NCBI GenBank assembly: GCA_003049485.1
Contig: PYST01000335.1
Location: forward strand, 1 to 42,404
Direction: 5' to 3'
Source of the DNA: Ophioceras dolichostomum
Taxonomy: Eukaryota > Ascomycota > Sordariomycetes > Magnaporthales > Ophioceraceae
Length of the DNA: 42,404 nucleotides
This document shows, in pieces, positions 1 to 9,741 of this stretch. The notes below the pieces were generated by a model, which did no database searches, was not told the origin of the DNA, and saw nothing but the letters and a program-made list of their open reading frames with translations. The position numbers and the translations under genes are program-made. Numbering within the stretch: the first letter of the stretch is position 1; each line of letters begins with the position of its first letter.

Positions 1-295
1 GCTCTGGCAACGCTTGGTCAGTCTAGTTCGGAGTGGCGTCACATCACGGCGAGGATTGGTAACGTCAAGCAGCTTTCTCCTTACCCGTGGCGGACAGAGG
101 CGGTAGTGCATCAGGTACATATCTGGCGTGTGATGAGCGCACATGCACAAACACAATTGGAAGCATAGGTGCATGAGTTGAATGGAAAGTATGAAAGTAG
201 GTAGCGGCGTCTAATAACAGGGTCCTGCCCTTCCACTAGCCGGTCGGTCAGTGGATTGGGCCGCTACTGGCGGCGCTTGGCCTCGCAACTCCCTC
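1..295. other. 3' flank of the DUF3176 gene
   Basis: This stretch lies downstream of the minus-strand DUF3176 gene. I see no convincing coding region, RNA gene or repeat in it. It probably holds the 3' untranslated region and spacer towards a gene outside the window. Confidence 0.5.
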
Positions 296-2890
296 TCAAC
301 GGAGCAGTTGCTGTGGCGCCGGAGCACTCCAGTCCGACTCACTCCTCCCATTTCCGTAGTCAAACTCGCCAGACGCTGCCCATGGTGACAAGGAGCCCCA
401 CGACGTTGCCGTTCCCGCAGTGGTCGGGCGCGGCGGTTCCGGCCTTGTCGTCTGGACTGGGCGTCGCAACATGCCCAGCCACATGCCCGGCCCGCCGGTG
501 CTGCTCCTCTCCAGCCTCACCTTGGTGGTTCGAGAGCGCTCCCGAAGTGCGTCGAACTCGCTCATCCCACCTAGCCGGTTTCGGGTGTCGCTATCCAGCC
601 CGCAAAGGACGGGCAGGGAGGAGCCTTTCAGCACCTGCATGTTGGCGCGGTACGTCTCGATGATCGTGGCAATCAGGAAAAGGCTGGCCAGTGCTAGCTG
701 CGACGCCAGCATCGCGATGTAGGCCCACCGGACCTGCACGAATGTCTGTGGGGTGAACACGGTGCCGTGCAGCATCGCGGTCGACTGTCCTCCGCCGTTC
801 ATCCAGCTCGTGCTTCCCTCGCGGATGCTGTAAAGCAGTGGGTTAGTCATTAGCCCCCGGAATTTTCATATCCAAGAAGGAAAAGATCGAGGAGAATACG
901 AACAGGTTGGTCATGGACTGTGCCATGTTTCGAGATATGTTCCTTACGCCGGCCAGCTGGGCTTCCGGGGAAGGGCTTGTGAATGTCATGAAATTCCCAA
1001 ACATAGGCGGCGCGAATGCCTGGCCGATACCTCCACCATTAGAGGAGACGATCCCCCGCATGGTATCGATGAGCAGCGCGTCGTACATGGTCGCGAATAT
1101 CAGAGCCGACGCCATGACGCCGGTCCAGATGTCAACCGTGAATTTCTCGGGGGTGGACAGGTCTGGGGGAGGCTCCATCTCGATCTGGAGGCCGCCCAGA
1201 GCCTCGTTGCACTTCCCCTTCGTGTAACAGTCGTATATAATCGGATTCCACCCGAAGTTCATCGAGTAAGGGCTAGAATTCTTCCCCTTTGCTCGCACAC
1301 CAACCTCGATGGTAGAGGACACACCCTGGATCACCTCGGTCCTCAGCGTCTTGGTGCAGAAAAAGAAGGCGATTTCTAGAAACTTCAGTTTTGAGGCGTC
1401 CGCGCCAAAAGAGGAAGAGCCACTGCCACCGCTGGTACCGCTGCTGTTGCTATTGGTGGTCATTGGCAACATCGGCTCGTCAGAGTAGGCGATGTACTGA
1501 TCATTAATGATGAGTTCCGCAACGGATTCGTTCAGGGCCCCGGTCGGCTGCGGGACCGGCCCCATGAGCAGCGGGAATGATAACGGAAGCGCTCGCAGTC
1601 GGCGGCCAGCGCTGATATCTTCTAGCATAGCTTCTGTTGCGTTGAACAGGAAGTTCAGGCGAGTAGCGGTTGTGTTCCGGAGGATTGCGAGGAGAGTCTC
1701 GTTGCCTTGAGCGGTCAGGTTGACCACTTCGTGGCACACGGCGAGGGAACCGTAGAGCGGCCATTTGCACTCTCCCGACGAACACACCGGGGTCGTGTGA
1801 GGGACGGTTTCGTTGGGGACGAAGAAGGCGCCGTTGACAACAGCCAGTTTCTCACGAACAGTGTCGTGGGGTCCTGGTACGCAAATTCCGGGGTTAGGTT
1901 GGACGCTTGGAAAGTGGCATGTACACTTTTTGTTCTATCCCCACGGACAACGGACTTACCGACGACGAGAGTGCTCCCGTTGTACAGGGAGAATGTGGTG
2001 GCCCTTGCGACTGTTGAGGTCCCATTGACAGACTCGGATTCTATCACGGGGTAAACGATCGCTTGCTGCGTGATGGTTGATGAGAGAAACCCGCTAAGCG
2101 TGATGGCAGCCGCAAGGCACGCGAGGACCCTGGTCGAGGATACAAGAAATTCAGTTCAGTTCAGTGCCCGTCCGTCATCAGCAGGAAATAGGTGCATCTC
2201 GCGTCCTGGACTCACCCTTTAAATCGAATAAGAAGTTTCAAGCTGCCCCAGGATCCCCTGCTAGCTTCGTCAAATGTTTGGAAGTCTAGCAGTGGCTTAG
2301 GACTGGGCGAGAGGAACCACATCCACTTCAGCTGCCCGAGCCCCTCCACGATGGGCATCATAAAGGCGGCTCGGGCCATAGACGTGAAGAACGCCACGAA
2401 TGTGTTTAGTGTGATGGCTAGCGGCCAGTCGGGAGGCGGATTTCCATCAGCCCTGGCAAGAACCACCACAATGGCTGTTCTCGTCGGTCGACGTAGGTTT
2501 TGTAGTTAGCGCTCCGTCGACGAGAAGAAATTGCTGCTGGAAGGCCCATGTCAGAGCGGATAAGGACACACCTATCATGGAGAGAATGCCGAATATCAAA
2601 GACACTATTTCGGCGATCCACCAGGCTGGGCTTTTGTGGCATCGCTTCGGTTTCTCATCACCATGTCTGAAGGTCGGATCAGCACTGCCACCGACTGCGA
2701 ACTGATGAAGTTCTGGATATGCGCTCCGCGGCCCGGATGCCGTCGTCGTATCATGGCCATCATCGTTCTTCTTGAAGGGCCAGTCGGACAGCCCTAAGCC
2801 TGGAGAAGGTGACCGTTGCTCCGTGTGGACACGCGATGGGCTCCACAGCCTTGTCTTGGAGGAGTCGAAGCCGTTAGATGTGCTATACAT
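296..2890 (-). CDS. DUF3176 family integral membrane protein, five exons
   Basis: The function is unknown; the family is a fungal membrane protein family defined only as DUF3176. I join exons 2890-2572, 2474-2216, 2129-1960, 1873-904 and 827-296, which gives 749 residues with every phase consistent. Introns are 76-97 bp; the first has a clean GCTAACTAC branch site and the last uses a GTTCGT donor with CTAAC before TTTACAG. Visible parts are a hydrophilic, Ser-rich N-terminal tail (1-88), membrane segments near 90-113 and 125-148, the family pattern QLKWMWF (about 154-160) followed by FDEASRGSWGSL, a third segment near 192-212, a large non-cytosolic region with CSSGECKWPLYGSLAVC and several N-glycosylation sequons, then MTNLIREG and a last membrane segment near 607-629. 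The start is ATG; no other upstream ATG extends this frame usefully. Family assignment is strong; role and membrane are not determinable here. Confidence 0.85.
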
Positions 2891-3485
2891 CTTGTCAATA
2901 GCATCGGAATGAGTCGTTCTCGTCTACCAACTTTCTCACTCTTGGCTTGAGAAGAGAGCTCTCGATTCTTTTTAAAAGGGCCCAAAAGCATCCCTTTTTC
3001 GAGTTCTTCCCCTTGATCGTACATTTTCTCATTTAGCTTCATTTTCTTCGACATTCCTTCTGGGCCTTTCCCTGATCCTCTGCCACATGCCGAGCATCGG
3101 CCTGTGAGGGGGCAGCTCGTGTTAGTCGACGCCATCCCAGAATGTGGCTGACCTCCAAATGCATTCAGCTGAACGTCGAGCCACTCTATAGGTCGGCAAC
3201 CGAGCCTTAGCGCATTCGGCCTCCACCAATCGTAGCGTCGGAGGACGTTCCATCGCCCATTTCATCACATACTTCGCAGCAGAGACGGACCTGGGACTGA
3301 AAGGGTGTGGTTGCACTTATCGCGGCGAACGAGGAAAGAAACGCATCTCTACTGGTCGAACTCGCCGAACGACCAAAGAGGTGCAGATGTCAGGGGTGCA
3401 TCGTGTGGCTGAACAAGCGATATTGATTATTTCTGTTCGCATGACCTCCAACATGGAGGGGTGGATTTGTTGCCTTTCCTTCCTC

Positions 3486-3515
3486 CTTGCAGCAACTTGC
3501 AGCAACTTGCGGCAA
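3486..3515. repeat. Three tandem copies of a 10-bp near-palindrome
   Basis: Three direct copies of CTTGCAGCAA (the third with G for A) lie head to tail. Each copy contains TTGC-N-GCAA, an inverted repeat with one central base, so the array presents three dyad half-site pairs exactly one helical turn apart. It could be a binding array for a dimeric factor or a chance microsatellite; I cannot tell which from sequence alone. Confidence 0.7.
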
Positions 3516-3918
3516 CTTGAGATCAGAGAAGGTGTGAGGATGGGTTAGGGGTAATTAGGAGACGGATTGTGGAGGATGTAGGCGAATGGGGAAAGGCTGG
3601 CTATTTCCCAACAGGCATTATCTTTCCCCTGAATACGGCGATATCGGTGGTGCACTTTGCGGCTCACACAGCTCTCGCTTGAAACGTGTTGGCGCGAAGA
3701 AGCAACCGTTGCAGATCAGAGACGACGAGTGAACGAAACAGATCAGGAGTAGGCTCGTCAATTTGACACTTATATATTCAATCACTCATCGTTCGCAATA
3801 TCTCGTTGGGAACTAGAGCACGACAGGATGGGGATTAATGTGCCACAGTTGGCAGTGGGGTGTAGCTGCACGGACCAACACGAGTTTAGTTGGCGTGCTG
3901 CCCAGAGCTGCCCCGCAA

Positions 3919-3960
3919 ACGCGTCCGAGCTCGTGCGATTAACAGCTCCATCGGACGCGT
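3919..3960. promoter_or_regulatory. Pair of MluI cell-cycle boxes (ACGCGT) upstream of ctf18
   Basis: ACGCGT occurs at 3919-3924 and again at 3955-3960, about 150-190 bp before the ctf18 start codon. ACGCGT is the known recognition core of the fungal G1/S factor MBF (Swi6 with Mbp1 or its relatives), which drives replication genes. A cohesion/replication clamp-loader gene is the kind of target expected. The sites are seen directly; binding is inferred. A related TTGGCGCGAA lies at 3689-3698. Confidence 0.6.
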
Positions 3961-4106
3961 TTTCTGGCGCGTCATGAACTCCTACCCTAACTGTACGCCG
4001 TACTGGTGATAGTATCGCAACCACAGCCAACTCGACAGTTCTGCGATTGCTGCTGAGACCTCTTTACTGTGGCCTTTCATTGTATTGCGCACAAACGTTG
4101 AGCGCC

Positions 4107-7100
4107 ATGTTGACCGCGTCGTCTCCCATCACCTTTCCACCGAGCTCATCCCCTCCTCTGAAACGGCGATGTCCATCCCCAAGTCGCGGCAATGCTCCGA
4201 CTCAGAAGCCGAAACCGCGAACCAGAGGCGGGTTTATGCTGGACGATGACTCCGACTCCGATCAAGAGCAGGAGGATTCGAGCGTCGGACCAGCGCCGAA
4301 GAGAATCCTGATCGAACCCTGCCCACCTGCACCCCTCGAACCAACCGATGCGGAACCGAGCCAGGCCGAGGATCCCGCGACAATTACAGACGCCCAACGT
4401 GTTGAGCCCAGTATAGACATCGAAGAAGAGCTGCGCTATCAGGCATTATTTGACCTGCCGCGTGATGCCCCAGCCGACGATGATTTCTCTGTGCTGAGCG
4501 ACCCCTCCCGCAGGTTCAGAATCACAACCTGTTCAGGAAAGTCTCTCCCCGTCAGGCAAAGGAAGGCTGCCCCGCCCACCTCGTACGAGAGCATGGTTGC
4601 AGAAAGATCACGAACGAAAGAAGGCCGTGCCAAACGAAGCTACTATGGCGTCGAGATACACGCCCTCATCGACGATGCGGCTAAGGAGCAGGAGGAGCAA
4701 CAGAAGGCTGCGTCCGCTGCGGCAAGCGGTGCTCCTATCCCTCCAGCACATCACGACGAGCCTGTCCGGTCGGTCGAGGATCACATCGGCAATTCGAAGC
4801 GCCCCAAGAAAACCCTCCTCTGGACGGAGAAGTACCGCGCTCGGAAGTTCATGGACCTGGTGGGCGACGACCACACAAACCGCCAGGTCTTGCGCTGGCT
4901 CAAGCTTTGGGACCCATTGGTGTTCCCGCACGCCGCCAAGTCCAAGGCCGCCTCGCGCCGGGCTGGGGCAAAGTCACGGCAGCCTCCAGAGGAGGAGAAA
5001 CCACACCAGAAAATCTTGATGCTCACCGGTCCCCCGGGCCTGGGCAAGACGACGCTGGCCCACGTCAGCGCGAAGCAGGCCGGGTATGAGGTGCTGGAGA
5101 TCAACGCCAGCGATGACAGGAGCTGCGACGTCGTCAAGGGCCGAATCAGGACCAGCCTGGGGACGGAGAACGTGAAGACGGTGGAGCAGAGCAAGTCCGC
5201 GGACGGCAAGCCGCAGAAGATCGCCCGTCCGGTGTGCGTGGTCGTTGACGAGGTCGACGGCGTAGTCTCTGGGTCTGGAGGATCGGGAGACGGCGGCTTC
5301 GTCAAGTCGCTGATCGACCTTGTCATGACGGACCAGAAGAACAGCGCGTCGGCAAACAGGTCGTCGGCGGTCGCGGCCGGGAACGGGACCGGTAGGCGGG
5401 GCAAGAAGAAGGGTGACGACTTCCGGCAGATGCGGCCTCTGATCCTCATCTGCAACGACGTCTACCACGTCTCGCTCCGCCCGCTCCGCCAGTCCGGCCT
5501 GGCCGAGATCATCCACGTCGGCAAGCCGACGATCGACGCCGTCGTCACGCGGCTCAAGAACGTGTTCGAGAAGGAGGGCATCCCCTGCGAGAAGGACGCG
5601 GCGCGGAAGCTGTGTGAGGCCGCCTGGGGCATGACCAGCGGAATCGACGCCCGTCGAGGGGCCGAGAGCACCGTGGAGGGCGACCTGCGAGGCATCATGG
5701 TCGTAGGCGAATGGGTCGCTGGCCGCTTCAGGGCGTCCGTGCCCAGCGGCGGCGCCCAGCAGCTGTCGCGGCAGTGGGTCGAGCAGAACGTCGTGCAGGA
5801 CCTGGCTCACGGCGGCGGCGGCGCAAGGGGGCTCGGCAGGGGCGGCACCAGAGACGTCGTGGCTCGCGTATTCCAGGAGGGTGCGGGTTTCCCGAAGCAG
5901 AACGTGGCGACAACAAACGGCGGCCAAATCTCGACAGCGGAGAAGAAGACGGCGGAGCGGAACATGCGGCGCGAGCAGCCGCAGGCTCAGCTGGGTTTCG
6001 CTGAGCAGCAGAAGAAGCAGGCCATGGTGCGACTCGCGGAGATGGTGGAGACAAGCGGCGAGGTCGACCGCATCGTTACCGAGGTCCTTGCGGAGTACCC
6101 GTCTCGCGAGTTCAACGACGACTGCTATCTGACGAAGCCCAACGAGGCCTACGAATGGCTGCACTTCCACGACGCGTGCTCGACTCGCATCTTCTCCGGC
6201 CAGGAGTGGGAGCTGGCCCCTTACCTCAGCCAGCCCGTCCTAGCGTGCCACCACCTCTTCGCATCCCCGCGCCGCCACGTCGTCGCGGCCGGCTATGACA
6301 AGCACTGGGGCGCTTCCGCGGGTGCCGACGACGCGGAGGGGGCCACCGCTGCCGCACCCGTCCCCTTCTCCGGCCCCAGGGCGGACTACGAGGCGCGCGA
6401 GGCCGAGAAGCACAACCGCTCGGTGCTGCAGGCCATCCAGGCGCAGCTCTCGCCGACGCTGAGCCGCTCGTTCCGCAGCCCGGAGCAGGTCGCGACCGAT
6501 TTCCTGTCGTACCTGGTCAGGATGGTGTCGCCGGACGTCAAGCCCGTGGTGATCAACGGCGGCGGCGGCGCGGATGGAGGGAACAGCAACAGCAACAACA
6601 AGTGGGGAGGCTCCGTGGCGAGCGTGCGGCGCGAGGGCGAGAAGGCCATGGTGCGCAGGGCGGCCGAGGTGCTCGCCGATGTGGGCATCGAGTTGTTGAA
6701 GGGCAGGATCGAGGACGCGAACCCTTCGATGATGAATAGGACGCAATGGGTTTACAGGATGGAGCCGTATGTCTTGCTTCTTTTTTTTTCTCTCTCTCTC
6801 TCTTCTATTTACCTTTCGTCGTCTTCATCAAAACTGAACTACAGCGTGCTGACCTGACACGAAAACCAAACCACAGAGACCTCGACGCCCTCGCCACTTT
6901 CGAAACAATGGGCGCCTACGTGCTCGCCGCGCAGGCGCCGACCCGGTACGCCGTCCGGCAGGTCCTCGACCAGGAGCTGCGCAAGACACTCGTGGCGCGG
7001 GAGAACGCCGCGCGCCAGGCGAGGTTCAGGGCCGGCGCGCCGACGGGCATGAGCAGCGCTGCTAGTGCGGAGGAGGAGGGCTTCGACAAGGTGAACCTCG

Positions 7101-7459
7101 GCCATGGTCCCGGAGGCAAGAACGGGTTGCCACAAAAGGCCGGTGGTGCTCCGGCTGCTGGCCCTGGGTCGGCAGTAACGGCCAAGGCTGCTGCTGCTGC
7201 TGCTGCTGCTGTAGCGGCGGCGGCTCCAGTGGTGAAACGGGACTTCTTCGGCCGGGTCATGGCGGAGAAGAAAAAACAGCCGCTGCAGGATGTGGACGGC
7301 AACGCGAGGCCACCATCGAGGAGTGAGGGGGGTGGCGATGGTGGGAAGCGAGGCGGCAAACAACAGCCCGGGAGCATGGTTTGGGTCACCTTCAACGAGG
7401 GGCTGAACAACGCTGTTCGGAAACCGATCTCGCTGGAGGAATTCTTGCGTGGGTTGTGA
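4107..7459 (+). CDS. ctf18: Chromosome transmission fidelity protein 18 (Ctf18), clamp-loader large subunit
   Basis: Ctf18 is the large subunit of the alternative RFC clamp loader (with Rfc2-5, Dcc1 and Ctf8). It acts on PCNA at replication forks in the nucleus and is needed for sister-chromatid cohesion and checkpoint signalling. Exons 4107-6766 and 6877-7459 encode 1,080 residues; the 110-bp intron starts GTATGT, is T/CT-rich and ends CCACAG. Visible parts are a charged disordered N-terminus, the RFC-box-like LLWTEKYRARKFMDLVGDD, Walker A GPPGLGKTT (308-316), the clamp-loader sequence EINASDDRS, Walker B with DEVDG (D381, E382), a sensor-1-type LILICND, a polyalanine run, and a C-terminus with WVTFNEGLNNAVRKP, the tail that binds Dcc1/Ctf8 in known Ctf18 proteins. 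The reading frame opens earlier, but 4107 is the first ATG in it and has a good context (GCGCCATGT). Confidence 0.93.
7187..7210 (+). repeat. (GCT)8 microsatellite coding for alanines in Ctf18
   Basis: Eight perfect GCT units followed by Val-Ala codons encode a polyalanine run in the poorly conserved linker of Ctf18, between the ATPase region and the conserved C-terminal Dcc1/Ctf8-binding tail. The length may vary between strains without changing the frame. Confidence 0.85.
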
Positions 7460-8692
7460 TGACGATTTGTTCGACGGACAGGAGGGGCTCGACAGGGGGA
7501 TGATTTGTCAGCACTGTCATGATTAACGGCTTTTTTTGTCTTTCCTTCTGGATTTCTTTTTCATCTAGGTATTATGATGTTCCACATAGACTTAATGAAA
7601 TGATGGCTTCGACGTTTGGTTCTGTCTCAGGGTTGGCTGTAAAACGAAGTCGAGTTGCACAAGTAATGACTCTGATGTCGGAGTGCTGTGGTCCCTCGTG
7701 GAGTGGCCCACCGTCATCCCCTTTCCTTCGACGTCACCACTTCAAGCTCCCCTCATCCCAAGGATGAAAGCATGGGGATCTGGATCGAGGGCTTAAACAT
7801 TAATTATGTAACACGACTATAGTACTAGTAGTGTGCGCTAGTTCTGCTTGAAGATGTCTTGTGTGAAATGCTCAGGAACGGCCCCTATACGTGATGGCTG
7901 AAATCAAAATATCAAGCAGTCCTTGACCGAACGTCGATCCCTAGAGAAGGAACGGCCGTCAGGTCAGCAGTGGATGTAGTAGGTAACAATACTGGACCCC
8001 GGCACAGTTTGGCTGATCCCTCAGACCGCTTTGAAAAGCGCCGCACTCATGAGCATCGACCAGGGGCAGAAGACGCCATATTTTTCCCCAGGAACTCCTG
8101 GGGTTGCGTCCTGCCGGGTAGGTGTACCGAGACAGGGGCAGGGAACGCCCCGATGAGCAACCAGTCGGGAGGAAACATGGCGGGCCGGACCGGCGGACGC
8201 TAGGGATCCGGGTCTTTGTTTGGTTCCTGCGTCCTCGCTACCACCACGGTCAGATTTCTGATATTATTTTCAGTTTCATCCATGTTCTTGTATTAATTTT
8301 GCTGTAAGGATGCATTGTGCTTCTCGTTCTGTTGATGCTAGGGTGGCAGTACAAGAATGATTTCTACTTAAGCAAGCGAAGCGGCAGGCCGTTTCCAGTA
8401 CCCTTCCTATTAACTTGTGTGTAAGTACCCTCCTCTTCTTTGTCCTGAGAGTCGTGTGCTTGTTCTACCCTTTAATGTTCAACCTAGAAGAACTCCCTCC
8501 CGAAGTGGAATATTCAGACAATACTAGCCTCGATGAGACCGTTGAGGCGGTCCATGGGTATTATTTCCAACAAGATGCCAGTTTCTCCTTCCTGTCTTCG
8601 TTCCCTAAAGCTACTACCTAAACAGCCCATTCCCGCTTTATTACAGAACCAAAACTCCATCATTCGCCAGTATCTGAGCTTGCCGTTAGGGG
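7460..8692. other. Convergent intergenic region between ctf18 and the bHLH gene
   Basis: The two flanking genes point towards each other here, so this 1.2 kb should hold two 3' untranslated regions. It is AT-richer than the coding regions. No open frame of convincing length or family resemblance, no tRNA-like cloverleaf and no repeat stands out. Confidence 0.5.
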
Positions 8693-9741
8693 TTACTCCT
8701 CAACCTTATCCCCCTTGGTCCCTTCGTCGATATGTTTGCTGTCCGTCTTCGCCTCATCGCATAGCGCCTTCAACCGGTTGATATATCGAATCGAGAGCTC
8801 GACGACCTCGGCCTTGGACGCAAGGTGCTCGGGAGCCACCTCGAGGCTCTCGAAGACGGAGCCGTCCCGCTGCCGATGCCGCATCAGCAGAGCCTGCAGG
8901 TCCCTGATGGCGCATGTGAGGCGATCCCGCCGTGCCTTCTCGGAGACCCGGTGGGCCATGCGCTTGGTGATAACTGCAGACGCGAACTCCTCGGAGTAGA
9001 GCTCCGCGGTGGTCCCGTTGGCGATGTTCTCGTAGTTGGACTTCGACGTCAGGTCCTGCTCTAGGGTAGACATGCTTTGAGACGGCGTCCGCGAGGCCCT
9101 GGTACCCATCGTCATTGTCGCAGACGCAGACGCAGACGTGAGGGGGACGGTCGTGAGGCGGGACGGCCGACGTCCCCGGCCGCGTGTCGAAGAAGTGAGT
9201 GGCTTTTCGGGAAGCCTAGCCCGCCGTCTCTCGCCTGTTCTTGAAAACCTTCCCGTCGTCTCGTTTGCCTCCTCGAGCGAGGTGGGCGGACTTGGCGGAT
9301 CCCCACCTGCATCCTCTACAGTGTCCATCATCGCACCCACAGTCGCAGCCGTGCCATGGCCAGCGTCGATAAAGCTAGTGGCAGTCATGTCCTCGCCAAA
9401 GCGGAGGTAGGACGGCTGGAAGTGCTGCTGTAGATCCTCGTGCTTGAGATACGGCGGAGATGGAGGAGAGTTGAAGCCCTCATTCTTGATGTGCAGGCGT
9501 CTGGAGTTGGCACGAGGAGGAAGGTCGTGGTTCAAGGGGTCAGCCCAGAATCCGTGGTCGAACGAGATCATAGGGTGAAATCGCGAGTCCTGGCACAAAC
9601 GGCCGTCAGTCAGTCTTGGGTTGTATTCGATTTGTATTTGGAGAAACAGAATGATGTTCAGGAAGTCAGGGGCCGTTGTGAGGGGAAGGGACTCACTCGC
9701 GATGCCACAAATTCGCCAGGGGCAGAATCCTGCCAGTTCAT
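8693..9741 (-). CDS. Basic helix-loop-helix transcription factor
   Basis: This is a predicted nuclear DNA-binding protein of 313 residues. Exon 1 (9741-9697) is only 45 bp and encodes MNWQDSAPGEFVASR; a 107-bp intron (GTGAGT to GTGCCAG) leads to exon 2 (9589-8693). Residues up to about 220 are Ser/Pro/Thr/Arg-rich and probably disordered. The bHLH lies at about 227-290: basic part AHRVSEKARRDRL, helix 1 IRDLQALL, a long loop of about 20 residues, and helix 2 ASKAEVVELSIRYINRL. The His, Glu and Arg of the basic part sit where Pho4-type proteins contact the E-box CACGTG, so a PHO4/NUC-1-like binding class is likely. The target pathway is not shown; phosphate control would be only a guess. It is divergent from the sulfate permease across 4.5 kb. 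The tiny first exon is supported by phase and splice signals but not proven. Confidence 0.8.

Larger units (their letters stand above)
2891..4106. other. Divergent intergenic region between the DUF3176 gene and ctf18
   Basis: This 1.2-kb region should contain the promoters of both flanking genes, which are transcribed away from each other. It holds a threefold 10-bp repeat (3486-3515), an E2F/MBF-like TTGGCGCGAA (3689-3698) and two ACGCGT boxes (3919 and 3955). The open frames seen inside it are short, lack family resemblance and overlap one another, so I call no gene. Confidence 0.6.

Noticed and set aside
4974..6170. A 398-codon open frame antisense to ctf18
   Set aside because: It lies fully within the Ctf18 exon, is Leu/Arg/Asp/His-rich as expected from the antisense of GC-biased codons, and shows no family motif.
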